A DNA stretch of 64,000 nucleotides from Acytostelium subglobosum LB1 (GCF_000787575.1 NW_012236523.1:683854-747853); one strand, 5' to 3'; positions 22,901 through 34,221 are shown, counted from the first letter of the stretch. Program-made: numbers and translations. Notes: generated by a model not told the origin, from the sequence alone.

Positions 22901-24483
22901 ACATCCTCCAATGGTTGTTTCATGATGAAGGCCATCGCAGCAGCACTGACAAAATCATCATCCAAGTGCTCTTTGTCGACGCGTTTGAAGAGCAACTCCA
23001 ATGTCTGTTGGCCACATCCTCGTTTGAGAGCAGTCCTTAGACATCGAGCATCATGGAGTTCAGGGATCCCGATACCCTCACCAGAGATGCTGCAATTGAC
23101 CATGAACTGATGAACAATGTCCGAGGTGATGTTGCTGTTTGGTTTGCCCACAGCCTTGATCATGCTCAACAAGGACTCACCAGAGAATAGGAAGGGTGGC
23201 GTGCGTGGACTGCAGATGAACCGCGCCATTGACTCTGTCATCCTTCGACACATCTTGGCATTCAAACTGAAGATGTCGCCCTGATGTGCGACTGAGTCCA
23301 GGGCCACAATGTCATTGTTCATTATTGCAGCCCTTGGGATGACACGCAATCTAGTCAGAGCCTCGTCTTGGAAACAATTTCTTAACAGCTCTTGATTTGA
23401 ATCGTCCAAAGTGTCCATGTGATGGAGGACGAGATGTTTGAGAAAGTCTTCGCGACCTTGGTCCAGCGCGATCTCGATCGCTTCGTAGATCGAATCTGTA
23501 GTCCCAAGGTATTTGCTGCCTTGTGGCGTTTCAATGATCATCAGGAAGATTGTGATATTGCCATATTTGGCGCAACGCTCTAGACAACTCTGGATCAAAT
23601 GCTCACTAAGTTGTTGGTGGCTATACATTTGATCGTCATCCAAAGCCTTGTCGGGCAGGTGTTCAAAGATGTATCGAACACTGTCCACCATGTTGCACTT
23701 GATCGAGTGCATCAATGCCATGTGCCAGATGATGATGCGAGCGAAAAGGCAATCAAACTCCTCGTGTAGCAATCTGAGCATGCCGAGTGTGATGCCACGT
23801 CTCTTGAATTTGAACAAGGCGGATCCCTCGTCGTCCTCTGACGATGGTGGTGGCCTCTCAGGAGCTCGGTACCTAGGGCCGAGTAATGAGTCGGGGACGA
23901 ATGGAATATGTTTGAGTAGCAGTCGCACAAACTGTTCATTGCCAGAGTCGACGGCAGCGGGAATGTACTCAATCGTCTTGCTGGGCAATGGGTGGTAGTG
24001 TGTGGCTGCGAGGTAGCTCTCGAGTATGTCGATGTTTCCACTCTTACATAAACTCTCGAGCACATCCTCATGGTCCAGTACTTGCAAGCAAATACCATTG
24101 CTGTTCTGCAGTAGTAGATGTTTGAACACTGTCGCGTTGTTATAGTCAATAGATTGTAACAAGAGATCACAGCCTATCGGTGTTGTTATGTTGTCCACCT
24201 TGGACATCATTATAATGTTGTCGAATGTCTTTATGAACATGCCTGTGGCGTTGTATCGTAGCATTGACTCTAGTGACATGTTGTGTAGTTTGGCACCTTT
24301 GATCGTTGACTTGATTCCACCTTTAGGGTATCCTCCTTCTCCTTCTCTTTCTATATCATCATCATCCTCTGACCAGTTGATAATACCAGACCATCGCCTA
24401 TATATATCACCAACTTGTCTAAATATAAGTCTGCACAGTACTTGATTATGGAACACTTCTTGTATCATGCTGTTGTCCTTCAT
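19913..24483 (-). CDS. Two-half ankyrin-like repeat protein, copy 3 (inverted)
   Basis: The exons are 24483-22322 and 22250-19913, giving 1499 aa. The 71-nt intron (GTAAGT ... ACAACTTTAG) splits AT|G exactly as in copy 1. The first half begins MKDNSMIQEVFHNQVLCRLI and the second carries GTVIHLVLSDKKLSTRIM. The second frame has no ATG at its beginning (a GTG is the first candidate), which supports one joined gene. Ankyrin-like units include CKYGRMECLELLM and ACREGHLDIIQLIHQRC. Unlike copies 1 and 2 it has a long Asp/Glu run near the end of the first half (plus-strand region about 22660-22775) and a Ser/Thr/Lys-rich C-terminus. It is more diverged from the tandem pair than they are from each other. 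Confidence 0.8.
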
Positions 24484-24882
24484 TGTTTGTTTGTTTATTT
24501 GTTTGTTGAATGATTCGAACCCACAGATGAGACTTGTTCACTTTGTCAAAGGTCATTCAATGGTTGCTGTCAGTCTATATTTAATTATTTATTACAATGA
24601 ACTATGGATGTCACCTACCTCTATCTCATCATCTACATCCAGATCATTTAAACTTTACATCAGAGACAGACTACATCTTGTTCACACATTACAAGACTTC
24701 AATTCCTTAGACTATATATAATGCCACCATCTTAACCATCCTTTGTTATATTCCTTTTTTTATATATATATAAATATATATAAACAAGTAGTAATAATAT
24801 CTATATCGGTATACTACTACTAATTATTCATTCAATATCTATACATTGTAGTCGACAACTTTCTCCAACAGTACCACTCATA
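24484..24882. promoter_or_regulatory. Divergent promoter region
   Basis: These 399 nt separate the starts of copy 3 (minus) and the 24883 gene (plus). A TTTTTTTATATATATATAAATA-type tract near 24755-24780 is a candidate core promoter for the plus-strand gene. A (TTTG)n run lies beside the copy 3 ATG. No gene is seen. Confidence 0.5.
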
Positions 24883-25560
24883 ATGGGTAATTACCTTTCT
24901 GTGAGCAGACCAAGTTATGTAAGTTTATATTATCTCTATCTATCTCCATTCTATTCACTTACTAACTATTCTCTGTTATCCTTAGATACCCCCTGAGGAG
25001 ATTGAGGACAAGGAATGTTTTGAAATTATCCTCGCTTTGAGGAATAGATGAATGACAAGGCCTTGGAAGTCTACTTGATCATGTACCCTGGATCTGCAGA
25101 CGCACCAACAGACCAGAGACACTATACAATCATAATTGATGTACGTGCCGAGTCTAATAAGGAGATGACCACTGGGCTTGAACTCCATCTAGTAGTTCCT
25201 AACTCCGAGAACCAGGTGGTTGGCTTCAAATGCGCCTACAGAACTCGTCCATCTGATTCCTTCCCAAGGGTGCCCCTGGGCCGTCTGACCAAGCCGCTTC
25301 CAATGGTCAGTAGCAACATGACCTTGCCAGACTTTTTGAGATACCCGTGCCTCTTCATTTCATGGGGACCTGAAGTGTTCGAAGCCTTCCTCATGGAGTC
25401 TGTTGGGAGAAGGGACAATGTCAGGTGGGGTGCGGATACCAACTGCCAGAAGTTTGCCAGATATCATGTGACTGCCCTCCAGTTGCCTTGGCCAGCCAAC
25501 GTCCCAGTGATATCCGATCACTACAACTGGGCCATCGAGTGGTACGTGGCAGCCAATTAG
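24883..25560 (+). CDS. Probable N-myristoylated protein with a papain-fold-like domain; frame broken
   Basis: Exon 1 (24883-24918) encodes MGNYLSVSRPSY, a good N-myristoylation start. A typical 67-nt intron (GTAAGT ... TATCCTTAG) leads to 24986, which reads IPPEEIEDKECFEIILALRNR and then meets a stop. The rest of the protein follows in another frame from 25048 to 25560. The joined lengths are one base short of a multiple of three, so a single-base loss or sequence error near 25044-25047 is likely. Alternatively the acceptor is GAATAG at 25047, which gives an in-frame but shorter protein. HYTIIIDV followed later by TNCQKFARYHVTAL has the His-then-Cys order of permuted papain-like (LRAT/NlpC-type) folds. 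That match is tentative. Confidence 0.55.
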
Positions 25561-25737
25561 GCCTTCAATTGAAGACTATCTAGCCAATAAATATATTATT
25601 ATCTTATCTGTTATTCGTTCAAATGATCTAATGAGTTACCCAACATTGTCGGCATCAATGTCCAACTATATATATGAATAAATGATGAATCAAGGATTTA
25701 TTGATTCAACTGATGCACTGGATTGATCAATCCAAGC

Positions 25738-26869
25738 TCACCCACTTTGTTGAAGAGGCTGTTGTTGTTGCTGTTGCTGGACACTGTCGGTGGTCTTGGT
25801 GTTGGCGGCGGCGACGGGATTGACTCGCTTCTCGTCCACTCTAGACTTTGGAATCTGGAATGATGGCGCAACCCATGCACCGCACGAGCACTGAGCTCCA
25901 CTCCATGACCATGATCCCAACTTCTCCTTGCACTTTGCGTTGTGACAGACTATCCTATTGTCATCGTTCTCTGGTGTCATTGTTATCTTTGATATCCACT
26001 CTGTCTCGCACAAGAAGAAACTAGTGCACTCGTCCTTGTGACCAGTTCGCTCGCGTCTCGACCATTTGAATGACTCCTGTCCATCGCCCTTCTGATGCTC
26101 TGCTATCTCGCTCTTTACAAATAAGTCGCTGCCACACTTGCGGCAGCAATATCTAAACTCCTCGGCATCCTCCTCATCGTCGTCAAAGAGGCTCTCTGCT
26201 GCCACTACTGTCGTCGTGGTCGTCTTTGTTGTTGTTTGATCATTGACAGTGAGTGACTCGATCTGCTCCACAATGAGTGACTCTGCTTTCTCAGCCTTCT
26301 CAGCTCGCTCGGCCTTGAGAGCAGCCTTCTCGGCCTTCTTGCGCTGTACAATGAGCTCTTGCTCAAACTCTTTGAGTTGTCTCACGAAGCCAGGGTTGGG
26401 ATAGACGATTGGACGAGCATCGACCATCAGACCATGTGCGTCAGAGTAGTCAATCTTGAGCTTCTTCATCAGATAGGCAATGCAGATTGATGCCGATCTT
26501 GACATTCCTGCAAAGCAATGTACCAGCACAGCACCATCCCTTCTACCCTCCTCAATGAACTCGAATGTCTGTTCAAAGTATTTCTTAATGTCTACATCAT
26601 CCATATCATATATATCAATAACATGAAACTTGTACATCTATTGATTGATTGAGCGAGGAAGATAGTGTGAGTGAGTGAGTGATTGATTGAGCGAGCGAGT
26701 GTGTTTGTGAGGCCAGCGAGATATATACCTTTGGCCATTTAGGTTTGAAGCCATTCATTATAGAGAGTACATGTGTAATTTGATACTCATCGAGTGTATC
26801 TCTCTTCACTGCTGCAAGTGATCCAATATAGAATCCAGGGAATATTTTACTTATATCTTCAGAGGACAT
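25738..26869 (-). CDS. Dual-specificity phosphatase of the YVH1/DUSP12 type
   Basis: The exons are 26869-26729 and 26637-25738, giving 346 aa, with a 91-nt phase-0 intron. The phosphatase domain (residues ~5-160) has VLVHCFAGMSRSASICIAY, the HCxxGxSRS catalytic loop, with a candidate general-acid Asp in IYDMDD. A charged Lys/Glu/Ala stretch links it to a C-terminal zinc-binding part with CCRKCGSDLF, CTSFFLCETEWIS, CHNAKCKEKLGSWSW and CSCGAWVAPSFQI. This phosphatase plus zinc-domain order is diagnostic for YVH1/DUSP12. In yeast and animals that protein helps release Mrt4 during 60S ribosome maturation, and the zinc part matters most for it. The protein ends in a Gln run. Confidence 0.92.
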
Positions 26870-26942
26870 AATGTTATTATTGTTGTTATAAATATATATA
26901 AATAATTATATATTATCTGTATAAGTGATTGATTAAATAATA

Positions 26943-27158
26943 ATGACTAAAGATATGATCGGTCACATCAGATGTGATTGGTTTAGAGACGAAGACTTTG
27001 AAATTTATGAGAAAGTTGCAAAAACACATCTTCCCAACTTTTTTGACAAGATGGATGTCTCAAACGACACGACGTTGACAATGTTATTTGTTGGCATTGG
27101 ACACGTTGCAGATGCATTGTATACAGACAGACAGATACACACAATACAAGACAACTGA
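26943..27158 (+). CDS. Possible small protein, 71 aa
   Basis: An ATG frame of 71 codons fills the gap between the phosphatase gene (start 26869) and the oxidoreductase gene (stop 27168). It begins MTKDMIGHIRCDWFRDEDFE and includes LTMLFVGIGHVADALY, a mixed composition unlike the low-complexity spacers here. The upstream 73 nt are AT-rich and could serve as a shared divergent promoter. No family is recognised, and a chance frame cannot be excluded. Confidence 0.4.
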   Translation: MTKDMIGHIRCDWFRDEDFEIYEKVAKTHLPNFFDKMDVSNDTTLTMLFVGIGHVADALYTDRQIHTIQDN

Positions 27159-27167
27159 AGAGATGGA

Positions 27168-28484
27168 CTAAACAACATTGACACCTTCAATGTTTGTATA
27201 TATATTAATTGTACTCTTTTCTAACTTATCCTGATCAACTACCTCTGCCTCTGATGTTGATGATGGCTCCTGTTTGTCTTGCTTCGCAGGCTCGACACCA
27301 AGGCCAAGGCCAAGGCCACCCTCCTTTAGATGTTGTTTGGAATCTTGACCAATCAATGGTGTGGACTTTGGATTGTTTAGGAGTTCTCGACATTGTGATA
27401 TGTACACTGATTTGGACTTGATGAAACTGGTGATCAGGCCACCGAGGATGATGCCGCCTGGTATGTTGGACAGTCCATTATCCTTGCCCAGCGATAGGAA
27501 TAACAATGGCTTAGATGGTTTGTACTTCTTTAGCTTACGATGCTTGGCGCCCGCCTCATCCAATCGCTTGATATTCTTGGCCACGACACCTGAATGCAGT
27601 AATGCATTGTAGGCTGTCTTTAGCTCGCTAATGTTGGTAATATCGCCCATTGCAAATACATTGGTGTGGCCCTCCACTCTAAGATGCTCGTCCACCTTGA
27701 GCTGGCCCAGCGCGTCGATCGATGTTGCGAACGACTTCCTCAGCGGCTCGCTGTTGGGCCTGCTGCCCAGACACCAAAAGATAATCTCTGCATCCACGTT
27801 TCCTTGATCGGTCTCGAGCACCTGTCCAGGGCGCGTCTGGTAGTCCACCACGGCGCCAGTGTTTCGTCGTTGTACCTCCTCCGCTGGGACATTGACCACG
27901 GTGTTGAGCATCACATTGACGCCCATCTTGGTCATCTTCTTTGCAAGCTTGGAACAGAATCGGTCACCTAGTCGATGTGAGCATAGTCTGTTGAGGCTGT
28001 GCACTAATGTTATCTTCTTGTCTGGGTACTCGCAGGCTATCTCACTGGCGAGCTCACATCCAACGGTTGTACCTCCGACTATGGCAACACTCTTGGCCTC
28101 GCGGACGGTATCACGTAACTTGTGATAGTAATTGTATAGGTCACTGCAGTCGACTGGCGACTTGTACGGCGTCATGTTATTGGATCCAGTGGCAATGACC
28201 AGGTAGTCAAAGGGCAGCTCGGCGCCGTCCTCCAGTCTGACACACTGGGGTGTGACTTCAACTGCCAACTGATTGATCACACGACCATTCTTTAGAAGGC
28301 TATCCATTGGTAAGAAGACCTCCGTGCATAACTCTGGTTGGACAACCAGTCTTAATGCAGTTATATTATGAAAGAACAACTTCTTTCTCTCTATCAATGT
28401 GACATTACATCTATTATCCAATGCTTTGGCCAGATAAACACCAGAGTATCCACCTCCAACTATTACAACTTTTGACTTTGCCAT
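27168..28484 (-). CDS. AIFM2/FSP1-like NAD(P)H oxidoreductase
   Basis: This is a single exon of 438 aa. It has an FAD loop at the N-terminus (VVIVGGGYSGVYLAKAL), the LVIATG segment, a second nucleotide loop (SVAIVGGTTVGCELASEIA) and the late FAD motif VFAMGDITN. This is the layout of AIF-like type II NADH dehydrogenases, and the length and lack of a presequence point to the AIFM2/FSP1 group, which reduces quinones at membranes. The N-terminus (MAKS) lacks the Gly2 of myristoylated FSP1. A hydrophobic stretch (IPGGIILGGLITSFI) lies near the C-terminus. The last ~60 residues are Gly/Leu-, Glu- and Ser-rich and poorly structured. Confidence 0.88.
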   Translation of the reverse strand: MAKSKVVIVGGGYSGVYLAKALDNRCNVTLIERKKLFFHNITALRLVVQPELCTEVFLPMDSLLKNGRVINQLAVEVTPQCVRLEDGAELPFDYLVIATGSNNMTPYKSPVDCSDLYNYYHKLRDTVREAKSVAIVGGTTVGCELASEIACEYPDKKITLVHSLNRLCSHRLGDRFCSKLAKKMTKMGVNVMLNTVVNVPAEEVQRRNTGAVVDYQTRPGQVLETDQGNVDAEIIFWCLGSRPNSEPLRKSFATSIDALGQLKVDEHLRVEGHTNVFAMGDITNISELKTAYNALLHSGVVAKNIKRLDEAGAKHRKLKKYKPSKPLLFLSLGKDNGLSNIPGGIILGGLITSFIKSKSVYISQCRELLNNPKSTPLIGQDSKQHLKEGGLGLGLGVEPAKQDKQEPSSTSEAEVVDQDKLEKSTINIYTNIEGVNVV

Positions 28485-29011
28485 GTTTGATGGTTTGATT
28501 GATCGTTTGGTTGATTGGAGAGGGCTAGCCTAGGCGAGGTGAGGGATTGAGTTTAGAATATGTTATAATTGTAATGATATATTATAATACTAATAGATAA
28601 GTAGTAGTAATTGAGTGGAGTGGAATGCTTCCCCTCCTACTAATACTGTTTCTCGTTTAGTTGGTAGACTGGTTGCATACGAAACGATGAGATGTACTTG
28701 ATTGTGTGCAGCGACTACACATCGCAGCGGGGTAAGATGCGTAAGTTGTCCACATCATTTACTCTTCAACTACTACAACAACATGGGTATCCCTGGGATT
28801 ATAAACAAGTTACATCTTTGTGCCACATTTAAACCATCTGTCGTCATCTCAAGGACATTAACAACCCAAATTTGGACTTTTTGACAAGATGTTTGATCAA
28901 AGACGATGTTTGTGGATGAACGATTTGATGAGTGGCACATCAGTCCCGATTTGAACATTTTTAATTACACTACACTACAACTTTAACCAATACATACCAA
29001 CTTGTGATAAT
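28485..29011. promoter_or_regulatory. Divergent promoter region
   Basis: This spacer of 527 nt lies between the starts of the oxidoreductase (minus) and the HIT gene (plus). It is AT-rich near 28555-28620. A 60-codon frame at 28702-28884 looks like chance. No RNA gene is seen. Confidence 0.45.
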
Positions 29012-29551
29012 ATGGTAGATGATGAGACAATAAGAAAACAGTGCATAGGTTGCAGAGGAGTAGAGAATGAGAAGGACATCTTGCTGTACAGGGGCAAGCT
29101 TATCAAGGTGGTACTGTCGACAGACAATCAGTGTTGGCTAGGTAGATGCGTGATCGTTCCGGACGAACATATTTCACCTGTGGATCTCTATGCCTCGCGT
29201 CACGATGTTTACCAAGAGATTGGCGCGGCAATCGCAATGATGACGAGGTGCTACCGCCACCTATTTGGCATGGCCTACCCGAACATATGTCAACTGGGCA
29301 ACCTAACCAAAGACCTCAACGGATGTATAACAACTGAAGATCGATACCATCATGTACACTTCCATTACATACCACGTTATGACAAGCCTGTTCAGTATGC
29401 CGGTGAAACCTTTGTCGACAAACAATGGGGACGTGGACTAAACGTTGATCGAGAGTCTGGCCTACTCGATTTCAAGGAGGTCTCCCCACGAACCATCCAA
29501 GCCATCGTCACCCAAGTGAGAGAGTACATAGACAATGACCTACCACTTTAA
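29012..29551 (+). CDS. HIT-superfamily protein
   Basis: This is a single exon of 179 aa. It has the histidine-triad signature HVHFHYIPRY, with the upstream helix and strand of HIT hydrolases (IVPDEHISPVDLY...YQEIGAAIAMMTRCYRHLF). HIT proteins hydrolyse nucleotide phosphoester bonds, typically AMP-lysine, AppppA or related substrates, using the middle His. CIGCRG at the N-terminus is a possible half zinc site. The spacing resembles protozoan and bacterial Ap4A-hydrolase-like proteins more than HINT, but the substrate is not certain. Confidence 0.85.
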   Translation: MVDDETIRKQCIGCRGVENEKDILLYRGKLIKVVLSTDNQCWLGRCVIVPDEHISPVDLYASRHDVYQEIGAAIAMMTRCYRHLFGMAYPNICQLGNLTKDLNGCITTEDRYHHVHFHYIPRYDKPVQYAGETFVDKQWGRGLNVDRESGLLDFKEVSPRTIQAIVTQVREYIDNDLPL

Positions 29552-30005
29552 TAACATACAAGTAATTGTACCGTATCAATCATTATCATAATCGCTTTCA
29601 TTCATTCGTGCATTCATTCTGACAAGTCCACGTTGACGACCACGACCAAGAGGCCACGTCATGTCGTTCGGACTAATGAATACTTATGCTCAAAGTTGAG
29701 TAAGTGACTTGCCAACTGTGTCTTGAGGGCAATGTGTCGGTCCATTTATAAACAAGCGACAGTGTTGACCATGATCATATCAGAGGTTGACGAAGTTCCT
29801 TTTGCAACTTCAAAAAAGAGTGGCTGGTCAATGCCACATCAGTGTGTGAATGAACAATGAATGAAAGAATGAAGTGCAATCAAATCACTTGTTTATGCTT
29901 CGACCCTTTGTATAGATATAAGATTAGATTAGATTAGTGAGTCAACTTTGTTTGATTGATTGATAGATAGTATATATAAATACAAACAACATATACATAT
30001 TTTAA
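29552..30005. other. Intergenic spacer
   Basis: These 454 nt separate the HIT gene from delta-COP. There is no frame of note. TATATATAAATACAAAC at about 29971-29987 lies about 20 nt before the delta-COP ATG and may be its core promoter or leader. Confidence 0.45.
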
Positions 30006-31924
30006 ATGGTATGATCAATCACATATCAAACAGCAGATGATACTTCAATCATCCATTCAATCAATCAATCAAATATAGTACTGACTGACTCATCGATTGA
30101 TTATATACGATATAGGTTGTACTTGCAGCAGCTATATGCACAAAGAATGGAAAGCCATTGCTTTCAAGACAGTTCTCAGAGATGACAAAGAGTAGAATAG
30201 AGGGATTGTTGTCTGCTTTCCCAAAGTTGGTTGGTAATGGCAAGCAACATACATTCATCGAGACTGAGAATATTAGATACGTCTATCAACCATTGGACGC
30301 ACTCTATTTGGTGTTGGTAACAAACAGGAACTCCAATATCCTCGAGGATCTCGACACCCTGCACCTGCTGGCCAAGCTCGTGCCCGAGTACTCGACATTC
30401 GACGAGGCCGACGTCTCAAGAAAGGCCTTTGACATCATCTTTGCCTTTGACGAGGTGATTGCCATGGGCTACAAGGAGCGTGTCACCCTGCAGCAGATCA
30501 AGCATTTCATCTCGATGGAGTCGCACGAGGAGGAGCGCGCCAAGATGGAGCAACAGATGCGCGAGCGTGACGCCAAGAACGAGGCCGTCAGAAGAGCCAA
30601 GGAGATCGAGCGACAGAGACAGGAGGCATTGGCCAGAGGTGGTAGCGGACGTGTCGGTGGAGGCATGGGCAGCGGCATGGGTGGAGGAGGCATGGGCGGC
30701 GGTATGGGCGGTGGCATGTCCTCAGGATCCCATTATGGAGGTGGTGGCAATGATCATACCTCCCCACAAGAAAGGAGAGAGCCAACGTATGTGTACAAAC
30801 ACTCAGATGAGATCAATAGTACTTGTCAACTAACTTCTTTCATTCATTCGCCTATACATAGTCCACCAGCAAAGACTGCACCTGCAAAGGAAGCATCTGG
30901 AATGTCACTCTCAAAGACCAACAAGAAGTCTACATTGGCACAGGTGTTGAGAGAGGAGAAGGTTGTCGACAAGGAGGAGGAACTCGAGGCTCTGTTGTCT
31001 AATGAGCCAAATGCAGCTCCACAAGCACCAGCACGAGCAGTCCCAACTGAGCCGTATGTTATCAATCAATCAATCACTACATCACTCAATCAATCAATCA
31101 ATCATACTAACATTCAATGAACTGATGTGATGTAGAGTACATTTGATCATCGAAGAAGTGTTTACGTGCCGCATGGAGAACGATGGAACTGTGGAGAATA
31201 TCGATATAAAGGGTGGACTGACTGTATCAGTTGAGGATCAGAGTTTAGGAAGAGTCAAGGTTCAACTGCAACAAGGTCCAAGTGCCAAGAGCTTCCAATT
31301 CATTGTATGTGCGCTTGCATGAAGGAGGTAGTCACCTTGTGCCATCGACTAACAATCAATCAATCAATCAATCAAACAATCTAGACTCATCCTAATGTTG
31401 ACAAGCCAGCATTTACATCACAGTCGGCTTTGAGACTTAAAGAGGGACAGAAGGCATACCCATCGGGAGGCGTACTGAAGTGGAGATGCAAGACCACAGA
31501 TGATTCGATGATCCCACTCAAGGTGAACTGCTGGCCATCGCCAAGCGGACAATCGACCACTGTCAACTTGGAGTACGAGTCAGTGGTGCCATTTGCGCTC
31601 AACAACATCGTCATATCGATACCAAACCCAACGGCGGCGTCGCCCGTCATTGGCCACTTTGACGGCCTGTACGAGTACGACACCAAGCAGAAGCTGGTGC
31701 ACTGGAAGATACCCAACATCGACGAATCGAACCGCACAGGCTCCATGGAGTTCACCGTCAAGGGTGCTTCGAGCAACTTCTTCCCCGTCCAAATCGTCTT
31801 CACTGCCAACCAGTCACTCTGCGACCTCGAGGTCAGCCAGGTCGTCTCTGAAGACAAGGGTGGCGCACCAACCAAGTTCTCCACAGATGTTCAGTTGATG
31901 GTCGAGTCGTACGAGATCATCTAA
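30006..31924 (+). CDS. copD: Coatomer subunit delta
   Basis: Five exons are inferred: 30006-30008, 30116-30786, 30862-31053, 31136-31304 and 31385-31924, giving 524 aa. The first exon is only the ATG codon, followed at once by a GTATGA donor. The next exon begins VVLAAAICTKNGKPLLSRQF, which matches the known delta-COP start when Met is added. An N-terminal longin-like domain is followed by a charged helix (RAKMEQQMRERDAKNEAVRR), a Gly/Met-rich linker, and a C-terminal mu-homology domain starting VHLIIEEVFTCRMENDGTVE. It is part of the COPI coat for Golgi-to-ER traffic. The second intron is 75 nt without an in-frame stop, so it can be misread as coding. Confidence 0.95.
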
Positions 31925-32177
31925 ACACACAACACCAACCACCGGACTATCCAATCATCAAGCTGGATGATGGAGTCTTGTTGTAACTATTCAAATACCA
32001 ATGTCAATCAACATAAACATACATGTCCACCTTCTCAAAGGGGGGCAATCATTCAATCTCTTGTTGTTGTGTTGGTTGTCGTAGTCCTTGTCACGCATGA
32101 CGATGATGAGACGTCATCGGGTAACCAAGGGTGAAGGCGTTGGACCCATCTACGGATCACACCTTTATGTTTATATA

Positions 32178-33852
32178 TTATGTTACAGACTTCTTCTTCT
32201 TGAATGACAGACTGAGACTCCGAGACTTCTTTGTACTCTTCCCACTGCCGCTATCCTTATCCTTATCTTTGTCCTTGTTGTCTTTGTCTTTGTCTTTATC
32301 TTTGTCCTTACTCTTGCTTTTACTGTTGCTGCTCCTGCCACTGCCTCCGCTGTCTCCGCTGACTCCACTACTATTTACATTGCTGGCGTTTCCATTGCCT
32401 CTATCTTTGTTGTTGCCAGCACCTGCACCAGTGACATTGTTGTTGTTGTTGTTGTTGATGATAATGTCACCTAGACTGGTACTCCTGCTGAGACTGATGA
32501 GATTCCTCAGCTCTGTGCTCTTGTGTCCACCTACTACACTGTCACTTCTTGGCTTTGTACTCCTTGTACTATTTGTTTGATTATTTCCTGTATTGTCATG
32601 TGATGATACCCATGTTGTATTGTTGTTGTTGTTACTACTATTGTTATTGTTGTTGTTATCGTTGTTGTTATCACCTCCATCTATGACAACGAAGTCATCA
32701 TCGATGTTTGATTGTGGCCTTTCAAGGTCGAGTGATTGAGCCAGTGGATTGCCACCCTTGAATCGGTGAAATGATGGCAAAGAGAATGAGAGTGATACAA
32801 GATGTGATGGTGATGCCATTGTGAATGCATGAGGGCGTCGTGTTGGAGTATGACTAGGTGCAACACTGGCTTGTGTCCGTAATGTTGTTGTTGTCATCTC
32901 CAACATCTCCATTGTAGACAATGATGCCAGGGCTGGTGAAGATGTTGATGTCGTTGACTCAACTGTCATTGAAGCTGATGTCGTTGTTGTTTGTGTTGTT
33001 AATGTTGTTGGTGTCGTTGGTGTTGTCGTTGGTGTTGTAGTTGTAGTTGTTGCTGATTCTTCAGGCTGAGAGGATATGTTGGAAGTGCCCTCGGCCTTCC
33101 CTTCGACCTCATTCTCCTCACTATATTGTATCTGTCCAACTGTGAACTTCTGGGCGTGACGATTCTGATTATGCCGATGAGCAATCCCATGATGACTATG
33201 TCTACTATGACCATGACCATGATGATGAGTTGACTGTCCATGTGTATGACCCAGACCCTGACCCTGACCATGACCATGACCCAGAGTCTGACCCTGAGTC
33301 TGAGTCTGTGGATTAGATTGACATAGCCCTGCTATTGGAGTAAGTGGATGATGTATAGGCTGTCTGAGATGTTGATATATAATGTCTTGTTTGGTGAGGA
33401 AGTCATCGTCGAGATTTGATCGCTTGAATGTTGACTCTTTGATATAATACTCGGCCTCCTCCATCAATAGATTCTCTGCGTACACACTTGAATGAGCCTG
33501 TATCCTTCTGAACCAATCATCATACTCGAATCTATTCTCTGCACATAAATGAAATGCTCTCTCTGCAGTCACTATAACAAAGCAATACTCTTTGCCATTG
33601 ACCTCTGCTGGCTAAGAATGATTGATTGAGTGAGTTATTGAGTTGATTGATTATATGATATGATAGATGATCGATCAAACATACATTTATGATTGATCTT
33701 GCTAATGATATTGTTCTTGAACTCTTTTGTGTATCATGTGGACCCTTGCGATATGAGAGCTTGCTGTCGATGCTCAATGAGAACCATTTCTTCTGCCACT
33801 TCCTGCCCAGTGATCCCTTCTTATATAAGAATCCTGTCTTTGTCTGTTTCAT
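32178..33852 (-). CDS. PH-domain protein with long low-complexity tail
   Basis: The exons are 33852-33685 and 33611-32178, giving 533 aa. The 73-nt phase-0 intron falls inside the PH domain. Residues ~5-105 form the PH domain: TGFLYKKGSLGRKWQKKWFS at the start, LSYRKG, then YCFVIVTAERAFHLCAEN and the final helix DDWFRRIQAH. The basic KKG...KWQKKWF loop suggests phosphoinositide binding. The rest is low complexity, with His/Gly/Gln repeats, Thr and Asn runs, Lys/Asp repeats and a basic C-terminus (KKSRSLSLSFKKKK) that could also hold membranes. I cannot assign a partner. Confidence 0.82.
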
Positions 33853-34221
33853 TATAATATGTATATATATATATATATTATTACAACTACAACTACAAAT
33901 ACAACAACAAGTATGATGAAACTGACTATGAATGAATGAGTGAGAGTTTGAAAGTACTGACTTTGGGCAACAACAGCACCTTAAAAAGTGTAAAAGAGCC
34001 GATTCTTTCAAAGATTGAGTAAGTTTGAGTTTTTGGGTGCTTGTGGGTTGGATTGTGCCCCATGTCCATGCAATCGTCATCAATGAGGATACAAGTGTTC
34101 AATTGAGATATTAGTTGTTGTTGTTATAACTAATATACATTATATATATATATATATAGATAATAGATAATATTAGATCTTATACATATATATATCTTTT
34201 TGAAGAATTGACATGTAGAAG
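33853..34221. promoter_or_regulatory. Divergent promoter region
   Basis: These 369 nt lie between the PH gene (minus) and the seven-helix gene (plus). They contain (TA)n tracts at about 33861-33877 and 34139-34158, each near one start codon. No gene is seen. Confidence 0.5.

Noticed and set aside
30787-30861. Continuous frame through this stretch of delta-COP
   Set aside because: It has GTATGT and CATAG ends and a length divisible by three, and reads as unrelated residues, so it is an intron that happens to lack a stop.
32131-32580. 149-codon plus-strand frame rich in Leu, Ser and Pro
   Set aside because: It is the complement of the Lys/Asp- and Ser-rich repeats in the PH-domain gene.
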